From: Oehlia diaphana
Taxonomy: Eukaryota > Glomeromycota > Glomeromycetes > Glomerales > Glomeraceae
Assembly: GCA_003833135.1 (NCBI GenBank)
Contig: QZLH01000431.1
Span: 36,173-87,920 of the forward strand
Direction of reading: 5' to 3'
Length of the DNA stretch: 51,748 bases
The notes under the pieces are model-generated. The model made no database searches, was not told the origin of the DNA, and saw only the letters and a list, made by a program, of their open reading frames with translations. Below are positions 35,623 to 46,404 of this stretch, in pieces (the first letter of the stretch is position 1; every line of letters starts with the position of its first letter). The position numbers and the translations under genes are program-made.

Positions 35623-35630
35623 CTTGGAAC
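35623..35630. repeat. Target-site duplication, left copy
   Basis: CTTGGAAC immediately before the hAT element at 35631. The identical 8-mer follows the right terminus at 36139-36146. Confidence 0.85.
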
Positions 35631-36138
35631 TAGGGATGGCACGTGATTTAAAACAAGATGTTTTAAAACAATTTAAATCGGTTTTTTATTGTTTTAAAAC
35701 GTATTTTATTTGATTTAAAACATTGATCGGCATGATTATTGCTTAATTCTCGTGGTCCGTAAGCACTTTGAAAAAGTTACGTAGAACACCTCGTCAAAAG
35801 TGTAGTTATTAATCGATTAAAAGATCATTTGATGAAATATAAGAAGATTTAAAATTAATATATATTATATTATTTTTTTTTTCTTAAGAGTCAGCGCACA
35901 TTTTATTTAACGAATAGTAGAGGATCACTAGTATCACTAAGCTATTACAAAATAAAATTCCCAACAAGGTCGGTCCGGCTATACTCTAAATATATATTAT
36001 ATGATAAAGTGCTTAAATTTTTATTGCAAATATGTATAACGTAGTAAAGGCTGGTAAATTGCTTAATATTTTAAAACACGTTTAAAACATGTTTTAAAAC
36101 GCCAAAATTATTTTAAAACATGTTTTTTGCCATCCCTA
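35631..36138. mobile_element. Non-autonomous hAT element, 508 bp, complete
   Basis: Terminal inverted repeats TAGGGATGGCA and TGCCATCCCTA bound the element exactly, and a perfect 8-bp target duplication (CTTGGAAC) flanks it, the hallmark of hAT transposition. Subterminal regions are crowded with TTTAAAAC/GTTTTAAA words on both sides. The interior has no transposase frame, so it depends on a transposase supplied elsewhere. Its termini differ from those of the hAT element at the left window edge, so another family member would be needed. Confidence 0.85.
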
Positions 36139-36146
36139 CTTGGAAC
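36139..36146. repeat. Target-site duplication, right copy
   Basis: CTTGGAAC directly after the right inverted repeat of the 508-bp hAT element. Identical to the copy at 35623-35630. Confidence 0.85.
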
Positions 36147-36399
36147 TAATTACTTGAATTCCCATTTAAATAAACTAAACTTTTCAATTATTTTGATTCA
36201 AACTTGCAATAATTATATTAACTTCATTAAAATATTTTTCAGAAAATTCTACGGTTTATATTGTTAAATAATCATTTATTAAAATATAAAGAATTAATTA
36301 TTGGAATAAACCTGCTTTAAACCCTTTTAAAAGACAATTCAGATCGTATTTTTGGTGGGTTTTGATATAAATTGAATTCTTATTTTTTATATTATTGTA

Positions 36400-36935
36400 T
36401 AACTTTCTTTAGTCTATCTATATTTTTTTTAAGCGATTCAAATCTAATAGCTTGAAATGTTCATAATTTTTTACAATAAATCTTACTGGTATAGGATAAG
36501 AACAAACGTGGATTAATATCCCATCTATTATTAGATCAATACAAGTCATTTACCAAATATTGAACCATGCTTTAAACTCACAATAAATGGGCTGATTAAC
36601 CTATTTTTGCACTTTGAAAGTTTTGTTCTACCTTCAAATGAAAATAATCTTTTGTAGATTTAAAATATTACTTTGAATCCTATTTAAATGGATTAAATCC
36701 TCCAATTATTTGTTTTGAATGTTTCGAATGTGGTAATTTTTGCTACATGAAAATATATTATTCATTTTATTATCACAATTTTCATGAAATGATTTGATTT
36801 TAATTATATATTTCCATTACCATCTTTACTGAAAAGATAAATTAATTCAAATCTACAAGAGATATTTCCAACTACAAGCTTTTTTTTCTTGTCAATTCTT
36901 AATCCAATTAGACAAGATGATATTTACAACGTACA
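36400..36935 (-). pseudogene. TLDc-region relic, copy 2
   Basis: Collinear with the TLDc part of copy 1. Shared landmarks on the plus strand include AACCTATTTTTGCAC, the stretch around GATTAAATCCTCCAA, and ATCACAATTTTCATGAAATG. Only the TLDc end and part of the preceding linker remain. Many indels, no usable frame. Confidence 0.6.
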
Positions 36936-37141
36936 GGTTCATTAATATAAAATCTTTCATATTATTTATTTATTAATAAGGAATATCAAAGGAAATTTGG
37001 TTTTTCTGAATTATTCGCTAAACTTGAATTTGCTAGAACTCTATCGAACCATTCTATATAATGTATATGATAAATAAACTAGGAAATAAATAACTCTACT
37101 AAATAAAAACAATGCAATCATAACATAAATTATCACCTGGC

Positions 37142-37305
37142 TACTAATTGGTATTTAGGATTTTTTCCGCCAGTTATAAACTGGCGGACCAATTAGTATA
37201 TCTAGGATGATAAAAAAGTTATTTACTGATCTAGTTTTGTATATAAATGGGTCATAATCCTTCGGATGATAACCCATTTATATACTACTAGATTAGTAAA
37301 TAACT
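37142..37305. repeat. Two adjacent long palindromes
   Basis: The first (about 37143-37198) has an outer stem ACTAATTGGT/ACCAATTAGT and an inner stem CCGCCAGTT-ATA-AACTGGCGG. The second (37217-37305) has near-perfect arms of about 35 nt, AGTTATTTACT(G/A)ATCTAG... and GTATATAAATGGGT, with a small ATCC-TTC-GGAT hairpin in the loop. Such structures are typical of foldback MITEs. A structured RNA is also possible. No target duplication was identified. Confidence 0.75.
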
Positions 37306-37379
37306 AATACATATATAAAATTCTTGTAAGAATCGATTACTACATACAGTATCTTACATTTTCTAGTCCAGGTTAAGGA

Positions 37380-37905
37380 TGCCCGTAGGATTATACTCAT
37401 CTGAATTTGCAACTTTTACTATAATTACAGTGTCCCCCTTGTCACCACATTTTTCATGAAATGCTGTGGTCGTATTACCATCTCTACTAGCACGATGAAG
37501 TAATTTGAACTTGTAAGATACACGTCTGACTTTATTACTTTATTATAATCCACAATTTTTTCTTTTCAATCCAATTACCAAAGACCGCCCTTAAAGTGTT
37601 GAGTTATAGATGACCAACATCTTGAAAGTTGTATATTATCTGGTTTTTTAGTTGGTACTAAATGATATTTATTGTTAACTAAATCATTCGGTAATAATTC
37701 TTTAAAAGGATATATTTTTTTAAAAGAAAATCTTTTGAAGAAATATGAAAAAATTTACTAATGGAATAAATCTGCTTCATCTTCTTTCCATTACTATATA
37801 TTCCATTTGTTAATGTCTTATTGAATAAATTTTCCCAAATGGTAATTAGTTCTTTCTAAAATAGAAGGATTTAGGAAAAGAATGGATTTCAATAAGTAAT
37901 CCGAG
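37380..37905 (-). pseudogene. TLDc/BACK relic, copy 3 (3' half of a split gene)
   Basis: Collinear with copy 1 from the middle of TLDc (ACATTTTTCATGAAATG on the plus strand) through the linker (TCGGTAATAATTCTTTAAA) to the BACK end (TTTTCCCAAATGGTAATTAG, then GGATTTCAATAAG). The similarity stops abruptly at about 37,905. The sequence that should follow reappears at about 39,970 as copy 4, so copies 3 and 4 are probably one gene split by an insertion. Confidence 0.65.
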
Positions 37906-38894
37906 TTTGCAGAGGTCTTCAAGCTCATGCTGAGGATCTCTTTAGCAATACGTGAATACATGATACCTGGTAAACATAGAATTCTCAGCCAGGACGTGTT
38001 GTTTTAATAAATCAAATTTGATTACATATTTGACAACAACTCTCATATACAGTAGTATGCAATATATTTAAAATGCATTTTACATAAGTGGGGCTTCATT
38101 TTTTTATTAACCACATCCCGCAAAAAATATCAACAATAGATAGTGCAATAGAAAGGTTAAAATTTATTTACTGTGCTCATTTACATTTTTTAGCAAATAA
38201 AGAAAAAAAGTTTCTTCTTTTCTTCCTCTTTCTAATTAAAGATATAAGAGAAAAAAAGTATAAGAGAAGTTAATTAATTTCTAGAAACTTTCCAAATGAA
38301 GTTTTTTCTAATCAACTATCAATAAAAAGTGAAAATAAAAGTGATCAATAAAGGTATTAAAAAAAAATTTATTTTGATAAAAATACATACTGGTAGCTCC
38401 ACATTAATGACAAAACTATTCTGTCACGTAAAAGTCAGTTGTGAACGTCTAAGTCAGTTTCATAGTTTTGTTATCTTCATTGTCATCTGTGACAGCTGCC
38501 AGCTTTTTACTAAAACTAGGAAACAGGAACCATTGGAGCGTCCAAAGCATTATAATTACATGAAATAATTTAAGAGCTTCAGTTGAAATGTTAGAAAAAC
38601 CTGTAATCAATGGAAAAAAAATACTTACTCGCTGTATCAACGTCAAAAATTCATTGTTTCCATTATAGAATGTATACTTTCTGTTAATTATTTTTTGTTT
38701 ACTCCTATCAGATTTCCTCTGGTAAAAACAGATCGTTTAGGAGAGCAACAAAGCTTTCATTACTTGACCTAAAAACAAATGTTTTGAGCTAAAAAAACAA
38801 ACACAAAAAGTGTAAGCGTATACTGTAATTTTAACACTTAGTAAGTAATAAAATAAATTGAAGAAGTGCAGAGATGTAATGCTGTAAAATATAG

Positions 38895-39005
38895 ATGAAA
38901 GCAAATGTGAGAGCGAATGTGAATGGTAGCAAACATAACAAATATAGCGAACGTAATAGTGAACGTAATAGCAAATATAGCGAACATAGTGAACATAGCG
39001 TAAAG
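38895..39005. repeat. Degenerate short tandem repeat
   Basis: Words such as AGCGAAC(A/G)TA, AGTGAAC(A/G)TA and AGCAAATAT recur in 9-15 bp steps. On the plus strand this would read as Ser-Glu-His/Arg-Asn type repeats. On the minus strand it gives a Tyr/His-rich open frame that is judged an artefact. Confidence 0.6.
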
Positions 39006-39454
39006 AAATATGTAGCAAACGATGGCATAAAAATGTTTTGCTTTCTATGACAAAGGAAGGAACATAACGGACTCCTCCTCCCAGAATCTGTAGACCTTCA
39101 TCACCTACCCTCAATAATTTTATATTGAACTGCGATTAATACAAGAAAAACTTTTATAACTTTTATTCAAGAAATTATGATTATGATTAGTTAATTTGTG
39201 TGAGTAATTTATATTAGAATTACTGTTACACAAATTTTTGGTTATACTTTTATTATGTAGAACGCATAAACAGCATCGCAATAAGACGATAATAATTGCT
39301 ATTAGCTATTGTGATTGAAAAAAGTCAAATTTAACTTTTTTATATTATAAATCGCTAATCACATTCTGAATTAGTAATATTGATACCCTTAAAAAGAGAA
39401 TTTTAACTGACTTTTTTTTATTAGTCTGATAAAAGAAATAAATAGTAGATATAT

Positions 39455-39742
39455 ATATGGAATGGCTCCTTGGTCTTTGGACGAACAGAATTCAATATTT
39501 TGAAGGTATACTTCGAAATGTTTTTTTTTATTATTTTGATTTTTTCAACGAAATGTTTATTAATGTTTCATTTTTTTTTTCTTTTTAGGTTCGGCGGCTC
39601 CTTGCAAAGTATATAGAGCAAAAGATATATTGTCAAATGGGAAATGTATAATAGAATTTGGGAAAGAAATAGTCAACATAAATTTGTGGCTCTGAAAAGT
39701 TCAAATAATTCAAAAGATATTAATAGTGAATTTATAAATGAG
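39455..39742 (+). pseudogene. Protein kinase N-lobe fragment
   Basis: A plus-strand piece resembling the first exons of the expanded kinases in these fungi: KVYRAKDILSNGK, then after a frame change WERNSQHKFVALKSSNN and DINSEFINE, ending at a plausible exon end before GTATAA (39742/39743). The VALK lysine of the N-lobe is recognisable. No glycine-loop in frame, no C-lobe and no HRD/DFG downstream, so this is an isolated remnant. Confidence 0.55.
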
Positions 39743-39969
39743 GTATAATTTTATTTATTGTCTAATGAAAACTTTCTTAAGTTTTATTAAAATTATTTAT
39801 TTATTTTTTAACTTTATTATTAACGTGGATTAGAGTTTTTCTTCTTAGCCCTCTTGCCTTATGAACAATATTATCAGTAACGGTACAAATCTGAAAGGTT
39901 AGCGTATTGCAATCTATCGCAAAACTGCAACAGCGTCATCCTGTATATTCCCATAACTGAAACATCTAA

Positions 39970-40502
39970 AGAGTAAAAAAAATTTCTTGAATACAAAAAT
40001 CCCAAAATTTATTTAAAAAATTTTTTTGATAAGATAATTCAATAATTTCAAGGATATTTTTAATATAAAATCATGATTTTTAATGATGATTTCTTGGATA
40101 TATGTGATTAAAGATTGATTCAAAAATTTCACGAGATTGTAATTCTATCAATTCTGTCAATTCAATATTTCCATAATATATATAACTTTTTCAAAAGTTA
40201 TGAGAAGAAAATTGTTACTAGAATGAAAGAATTTCGATTATTAAATTATTTAAAAACGAGTTAAAAAAATTCAAATATTTTAGGTGAATAATTTGAATTT
40301 ATAATAAAATATTCATCTTTTTTTTCGGCACTATCTATTGTATTAAATTTCTTTTTAAACCATTCAGATTGTGCTCTTAATACGAATGAATGAGCATGAA
40401 ATTCTTTTGTATTTGATTTTCACCAGCATATATTATCACGTCATAACCTTCATAAAGTTTTTTATAATTATTAATTATTTCTTCATAAAATTTCTTATTC
40501 AT
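39970..40502 (-). pseudogene. BTB/BACK relic, copy 4 (5' half of a split gene)
   Basis: From an ATG at 40502 on the minus strand: KKFYEEIINNYKKLYEGYDV, IIYAGENQ, then after a one-base frame change KEFHAHSFVLRAQSEWFKKK, later NYSPKIFEFF and NIELTELIELQSREIFE of the BACK region. Several indels and stops. Similarity to copy 1 ends at about 39,970, where copy 3 would continue. Confidence 0.7.
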
Positions 40503-41089
40503 GACGAAAAATAAAAAGAATAGAAAATTACAATGAAAAGATAAATATATAGTATACTGTATGAACAGAGGAGGATTTCGTCAGTACTATTTATATTACC
40601 CACTGTAAAATATATAAATAATGGTTTAAATATAATAATTTTCAATTTTTACTATAATTCAATTACAGTATATTATGTGATTGAACTATAAGGCTGCTCC
40701 TGAAAAGTTTGAGGGGGGAGAGAATGTCAGAAAATTTCAGAAAACCGTAATTTAAATTTAAAGGGGCATTTAAGCATATATGCTATTATAAGTTTATCAA
40801 AATTTAGATTTTTAAAGAAATAGAGGGTATGTCACGGTCTAATACTTATACGTTTATTAATATAATTAATTGTTTCTTTTGAAAATACTCCGTAATTTGT
40901 GGTATACCAACTTTAGATAAGAATCATAATTAACTATTATTATTACTATTACTACTACTTTTACTAGACCACATATTATTTTTGCCAACTTAAATTCCAA
41001 CTAAACGTTGGTCCATAAAACTGACCGGAGACCACAATATACAGAATATTTATTATTAGTTATAACCTACTTTATTATTAGTTAGAAGG
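40503..41089. other. Spacer between relics
   Basis: AT-rich. No gene seen. A small inverted repeat CCAACTAAACGTTGG lies near 40,996. Confidence 0.45.
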
Positions 41090-41745
41090 TTTATTCTAAC
41101 TGTAACTGAATCCGAATCTGTAACTTTTACTATAACTATAGTGGCCCCCTTATTATCATAATTTTTTCATGGAATGCTGCGGCTGTATTACCACTTCTAT
41201 TAACAGATAAAGTAATTTGAATTCGTAGTAAGGAATACATCCAACTTTATTATAATCTACTATTTTTTTTCTTTTCAATCCAACTACCAAAGATTTTAAA
41301 ATGTTGAGATTTGACCAATATCTTGGAAGTTGTATATTAATATATTTGCTAAATTATAGTGTAACCAAATCATTTGATAATCTTCCGAAGAAATATAACT
41401 AATGAGATAAATCTGTTTAGTCTTCTTTCCATACTGTAAAATCATTTTTATTCCATTTGTTAATATCTTGGGCTTCTGCCCACATGTCCACCTTAATAAA
41501 TCTCGTCTCGTTAAAAATTATTCCTAAAATAGAAACAAATAAGTCATAAATGACAAATGACTTATGAATCTTGTAAGTCATATAGGCCATATGATGTCAT
41601 GTGCGTTACTGGACTCTTTTAAAATTCGGATTGTGTTTTTAATACGAATGAATGAACATTTAAATTCGGGTCATCACCAGCATATATTTCATATCGTAAC
41701 CTTCTTTAGTTTCATATAATTATTAATCATATAATTTCTTATCTG
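41090..41745 (-). pseudogene. BTB-BACK-TLDc relic, copy 5 (internally deleted)
   Basis: TLDc landmarks from 41,142 (TGGCCCCCTTATTATCATAA on the plus strand), BACK end at 41,450-41,530 (minus strand WTCGQKP-like before NKWNKNDF) and a short BTB piece at 41,630-41,740 (minus strand EGYDM, YAGDDPN, VHSFVLKTQSEF in shifting frames). The middle of BTB-BACK is missing. Confidence 0.6.
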
Positions 41746-42574
41746 GAAAGATATACAGTACTTGTATTACAATCATGAAGTTGATCGGTACTATTTTATC
41801 ACACTTTTATATACTAAAATGTATTAAACAATGGTTTAAAATAGATTACAGTCTCCAAATATATCTTTCCCGAAGTCATATTCTCCGATTGTTTATCCCC
41901 ATTTCCCGAAGCTTCAATTTCCCTAATACTAATATCTCTAACGGACATTTTACTGAATTTGATATACAAGAGATTTTCTGTCCGCCACGTAAAATCGCAA
42001 ATTTTTGTAAATAACAAAAGTTAATAATTATTTTAGGATCTATTTCCATTTTGGATTGACCTCATGATGAAAGATCATGAAAATATATGAGAATCATAAA
42101 AAAAATGATGATCTATTACGCAGTAATTCAGTAAAGTTACATCATAAATGACAATAAATAATAACAAAGATTAAGGAATTATTGCGTTGAGAATTTATTT
42201 CAAGTATGATCCAGTTTGGGAAATGGGCACGTCTGACTTCGGGGAATTTGACGTTAAATGATATGAATAACACCCATCAAAATTTTTTAAAATTGATGCT
42301 AACCTTGATGTGTATATAATTATTAGTTTGTATGATGTCGATTAGATTTTTCAACTGGAATTTAATAAACTAGTTTGCTTTCAACAGAAACTTGACACTT
42401 ATTTTAAGTATAATACCTATAAAAGGGAAATTCCCTGGTTATGTAGAAAATATTGAAAGGGACATTTTTTGAGACACAGAATTTACACTTGTGTATCAGG
42501 GTTAGTGTTATCAGAAATTATAGGGATTAGTTATTTATGACCGCTACTGTAATTTCATCAGTACAAAAAATCAT
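41746..42574. other. Spacer between relics
   Basis: A 79-codon open frame at 41775-42014 (+) has no recognisable domain and was not accepted. Otherwise AT-rich without features. Confidence 0.4.
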
Positions 42575-43175
42575 CATTATCTTTAAAATAGCAGGAATTA
42601 AGTAAGAAATTTAGTGGATTTAATAAGCAATCAGAAATACAATACAAAAATCCCATAATTTATTTAAAAATAAGTTAATTCGACAACTTCAAACCTATTT
42701 TTGATTACAAGATTTCTTGAATATGTGTAACTAAAGGTTATATACGGATCGGAAAGTTTAAATTACGGATTTCAACTTATAATGATTTACTTTGTTATAG
42801 GGATTTACAATAAAATTGACTCCGCGTACAACTTGCAATGAATTTTTACCTCCGCGTACAGATTCACTCCATAATTAAGGGGATCATGTATCATTTTTTT
42901 TTTCTTTTCCAATAACATAAGCATGAATTCCGGCAAAAGTAATAATTCAAATTCATATTCATCTATAGAATCAAATCAGGAGTTTAAAAATAGTCAAAGA
43001 AAAATCGGAATAATATAACTATAAATTTCAAAAATGTACGGATTTGTAAAACTGGTTTGTACGAAAGCGATCATTTGTCCGCGAAAGTCTCACTAACAAA
43101 ACTGTGGCGTATTCAGGGGCCTTGTCGTAACCTTCTTTGGTTTCATAAAGTTTATTAATAAAATTTCATATCCAT
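42575..43175 (-). pseudogene. BTB/BACK relic, copy 6 (interrupted)
   Basis: The plus-strand stretch 42,590-42,735 (GTGGATTTAATAAGCAAT, CAAAAATCCCATAATTTATT, GATTACAAGATTTCTTGAAT) matches the BACK part of copy 1. A BTB start (minus strand KLYETKEGYD) is found at 43,120-43,175. About 380 bp of unrelated DNA lies between, with CTCCGCGTACA twice (42821 and 42852). Confidence 0.55.
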
Positions 43176-44187
43176 GGCGAAGAACAAAAATGATATATAT
43201 ATAATACCCAAAATGCGCAAACAATGCTTTTACGTCAATTTTGGATTAAATTAAAACTGCGTATAAAATAAACTAAATGATCATCATTATTACCCCCCTT
43301 ATTATCACGCCCACTTCACACGCCTATTTCTTCCTTTCATTATCAAGAATGGCAAAAATGGCATGAATTTAGATAAATTTAATCGGGAATATCTTTTGTT
43401 GTAATTACAAATAAGCAAAGGAATAATTCTTATAATAGGAAATAAGGAGGCAATATACAAAGATTTTTAACTTTTGATGATGATTGTGATGCTCTCGGAT
43501 CCGGTGATCAATTATATTTACGGCTTCATATAAAAAATGCCGTATATTTGGAAAAAATCACCAAAACTTATACACAATTGGTAAATTTTTAAAAAAATTG
43601 TTGATTTCAGAGTTTGGCGTTAAGTATAATCTTTCATTTGAATTATCTGTTAAATCTATCATCTAGGAATGTTCCTTTATACTTTATGTTGGCTTTCAAA
43701 ATGATAATATTTTAGAGCTTCTGAACTTTTATTTGTATATCTTTAATAAATCAATCAATTCATGAAGTTCGATTATTTCATTGTTATAAAGTTTCGTCAT
43801 TTAATAAAGGTCCGCTTAAAGTGACAGGTTCCTGGTTAATCGTTTCTATATTTTCTAGGCTAGGACCCATAGTTCTAAGCTAATCAATTCTTTGAAGATA
43901 AATGTAAATTTAAGTGAATAAGCTAAGAAAGGTTTTTAATTCCGTCCATCTATATTTCGTCAATCACTATGTGATTTTTTTTTTTATATTCTCAGATTAA
44001 ATATTAAATAGAATAAGAATAAAAGAATTAATCGTCATTCATTATAAAAGGCCAACCACTTTAAAAGAATATTTTATCCTTTATTTTTTTTTCATTCTTT
44101 ACCTTCTTCCTAACCTTATTTCTTTTTAAAAAGGAAAAATTATATAACTCATCTGATATTCTATATACATAATATAAAAATTTCATT
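43176..44187. other. Intergenic, promoter side of hydrolase 2
   Basis: A stop-bounded frame at 43446-43592 (+) without ATG contains a protein-like stretch (RFLTFDDDCDALGSGD) that could be an exon remnant. No other feature. The last about 150 bp should hold the promoter of the hydrolase gene. Confidence 0.4.
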
Positions 44188-46193
44188 ATGTCCGAAAAAA
44201 TAATAGTGAAAGTGAATAGAGAAGCAGCGAACACAGAATTAGAAAGGACAGCAGCAAGACAAGAAAAATTACGCAAAAAATTTGAAAATAAATCGTTTTG
44301 GCCTATTATCAAGTAATTATAATATAAAAATATATATTTAAATAAAAGTAGCTAAAAAGTAATTAATTGCTCTTTCTTTTTTTTAATCAAATTACAGTCG
44401 AGGTCCTCTAGGAGCGTTATTTTATGGAAGTAAGTTTAATTTATCCAAATTATTTTACTTTAATATGAATATATGATTAATAATAATTTCTCATTTTTAT
44501 CATTGTCCTAGTGTTTTTATATCCAAAAGTATTTTTTGATCATTATATTATGGAGAATCCAACATATTCATTATCTATTTATCAAGAAACAATTCTTCGT
44601 TCAGTAAAATGGACTATGAAATCACCACTAAAGACATTACGTAAATCTGGATCGTTTGTGGAACTATTATTGAAGGTATTTCGATGTTCTGAACCATTTC
44701 GTTCATTAGATTCCGAAGTCACCACAAGGATAGGAGTAGAAGAAGGATATTGGTTAGGTCCAGTAAAATATAAACAAAAAGAATGTGAGGCAACAATATT
44801 ATATTTACATGGAGGTGGTTATGTTGCATTATCGTCATTAATTGGTTTAAGATCATTATGTTATTTGTTACGAAAATTACGCAAAAGATATAACAAACAT
44901 GTTAGAGTTTTAGCAATCGATTATACTCTAGCTCCTGAAGATCCATTCCCTAATGGTTTAAATTGCGTGGAAAGAACTTATAATTGGTTAGTTAATAGTG
45001 GTATCCCGGGTAGTAGAAATGTATTCTTATGCGGTGATTCTGCTGGAGGTGGATTAACATTAGCTTTATTACATAAATTATATTCGGATGATTCATCCAC
45101 AACGACTCAGACTCCGTTACCACTTGGGGGGATATTAGTATCACCTTGGGTGGAATTATCATGTGATTCATCTTCATTTTCTACAAACGCTGAATTTGAT
45201 TGGGTACCACCTCATCTTTGCCAATTTGCTGCAGAATATTACATATACGGTAAAGAAGGTAATCCATCACGTAATAAAGATCAATTACCGCAACAACAAC
45301 CAAAAATCAGAAAAGAAATAATTTTGGATTGGTTAGATAAAGTTGAAGATAATTTTGACTTTATTGATTTTGAAGGGAATTCTCATCTTAAAAGACTTAG
45401 TAGAGAATTAAGTAGAAGATTAAGTGGTAGTAAAAGAAATAGTGAAATTAAAGCAAGAAATCGTGGATCAAGAGGTTCAAAAATTCAAACAAGAAATTCT
45501 CGTGTTCTTGACAGTTTTACTGAAGATGAAACTCTTAACGTCGATTCAGATGAAAATTTACGTATAAAACGTGAAAATTTAGATATAAAATTACATCAAT
45601 CGGTTGCATTTACCACAAAGGAAGAAAATCCTTATAAAGATCCATTTATTAGCCCTTTACATATCCCTCATCAAATCATGGCAAAATTTCCTCCTTTATT
45701 CATTTCTTATGGTGGTAAAGAAATTTTTAAGGATGATATTGAAAAGTTCGCCCAAAAATGTATTGAATCAAAGAAGGCTTATAAATCATTCGGTAATGAT
45801 CATATTTATGATTCACTAGACGGTCAACATCCTGATGTTACGGTTGAAACTGATGAAGATATGGTTCATGATTATCCAATGTTTATAGATGTATTTGGTA
45901 AACGTTCCAAAACAGCTCTTGATAGAATCATTCATTTTATTGCAAATAATATACCATTACCAACTCCTGTTAATAATCATTATTCAAGGATAATAAAATC
46001 TCATCCTCGAATACAATCACTTAATGAATCTGCCATTAAATTTTCTACTCTTCCTTCAAATTTTACTCATGATGATAGAAAACATTCAATTTATTTAGGA
46101 GACCCTACAAATATGCAATCGTTTCATACACTTCCTAATCCTCGTTCATTTCCTAATTCTCGACGTATTCCATCTATAGTTTATATACAATAA
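44188..46193 (+). CDS. Alpha/beta hydrolase (HSL-like esterase) with long basic insertion
   Basis: Three exons: 44188-44312, 44398-44429 (32 nt), 44512-46193; 612 residues. The short second exon is needed to join FWPII-N to RGPLGALFYG and then MFLYPKVFFDH. A hydrophobic segment near 45-60 may anchor the protein. Catalytic features: HGGGYV at 152-157, IDYTLAPEDPFP, nucleophile Ser229 in GDSAGGG, Asp about 460 in GGKEIFKDD, His505 in DMVHDYPMF. Residues about 304-425 form an inserted Ser/Arg/Lys-rich stretch (LKRLSRELSRRLSGSKR) between the core and cap-side strands, not seen in the hydrolase at 17092. The C-terminal about 90 residues are polar. Substrate unknown, perhaps acylglycerol or sterol ester. 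Confidence 0.88.
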
Positions 46194-46404
46194 TATCTAT
46201 CTAATTTATATTATATTTTAATATTTTAATTTTAATTAAACTAATTAAACTATTATTGGTATATTAAGAAAATTATTAATTAATTCAGTTTGGATCATCC
46301 TACATTAACATGTTTTTTTAATTATCAAAATTATTCTCACCAAAATTCTTCTCACCAAAATTCTTTACACTAATATAAATATTTATCAAAGTTCATATTT
46401 ATAA

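Larger units (their letters stand above)
37906..39969. other. About 2-kb insertion between two relic halves
   Basis: This block has no counterpart in relic copy 1. It starts at about CCGAGTTTGCAGAGG and ends near CATAACTGAAACATC. It holds AT-rich DNA, a kinase exon fragment, a hairpin at 39193-39236 (arms AATTTGTGT...AGTAATT) and a degenerate trinucleotide-based repeat at 38,895-39,005. No transposase or clear terminal repeats were seen. Confidence 0.45.

Noticed and set aside
38737..39114. 125-codon Tyr/His-rich open frame on the minus strand
   Set aside because: It lies over a short degenerate tandem repeat, has no domain, and the composition follows from the repeat.
41775..42014. 79-codon open frame (+) with a mirrored one on the other strand
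   Set aside because: No recognisable domain, located among decayed genes, both strands open equally well.
43446..43592. 48-codon protein-like stretch RFLTFDDDCDALGSGD
   Set aside because: No start codon, no splice context and no family recognised. Kept only as a possible exon remnant.
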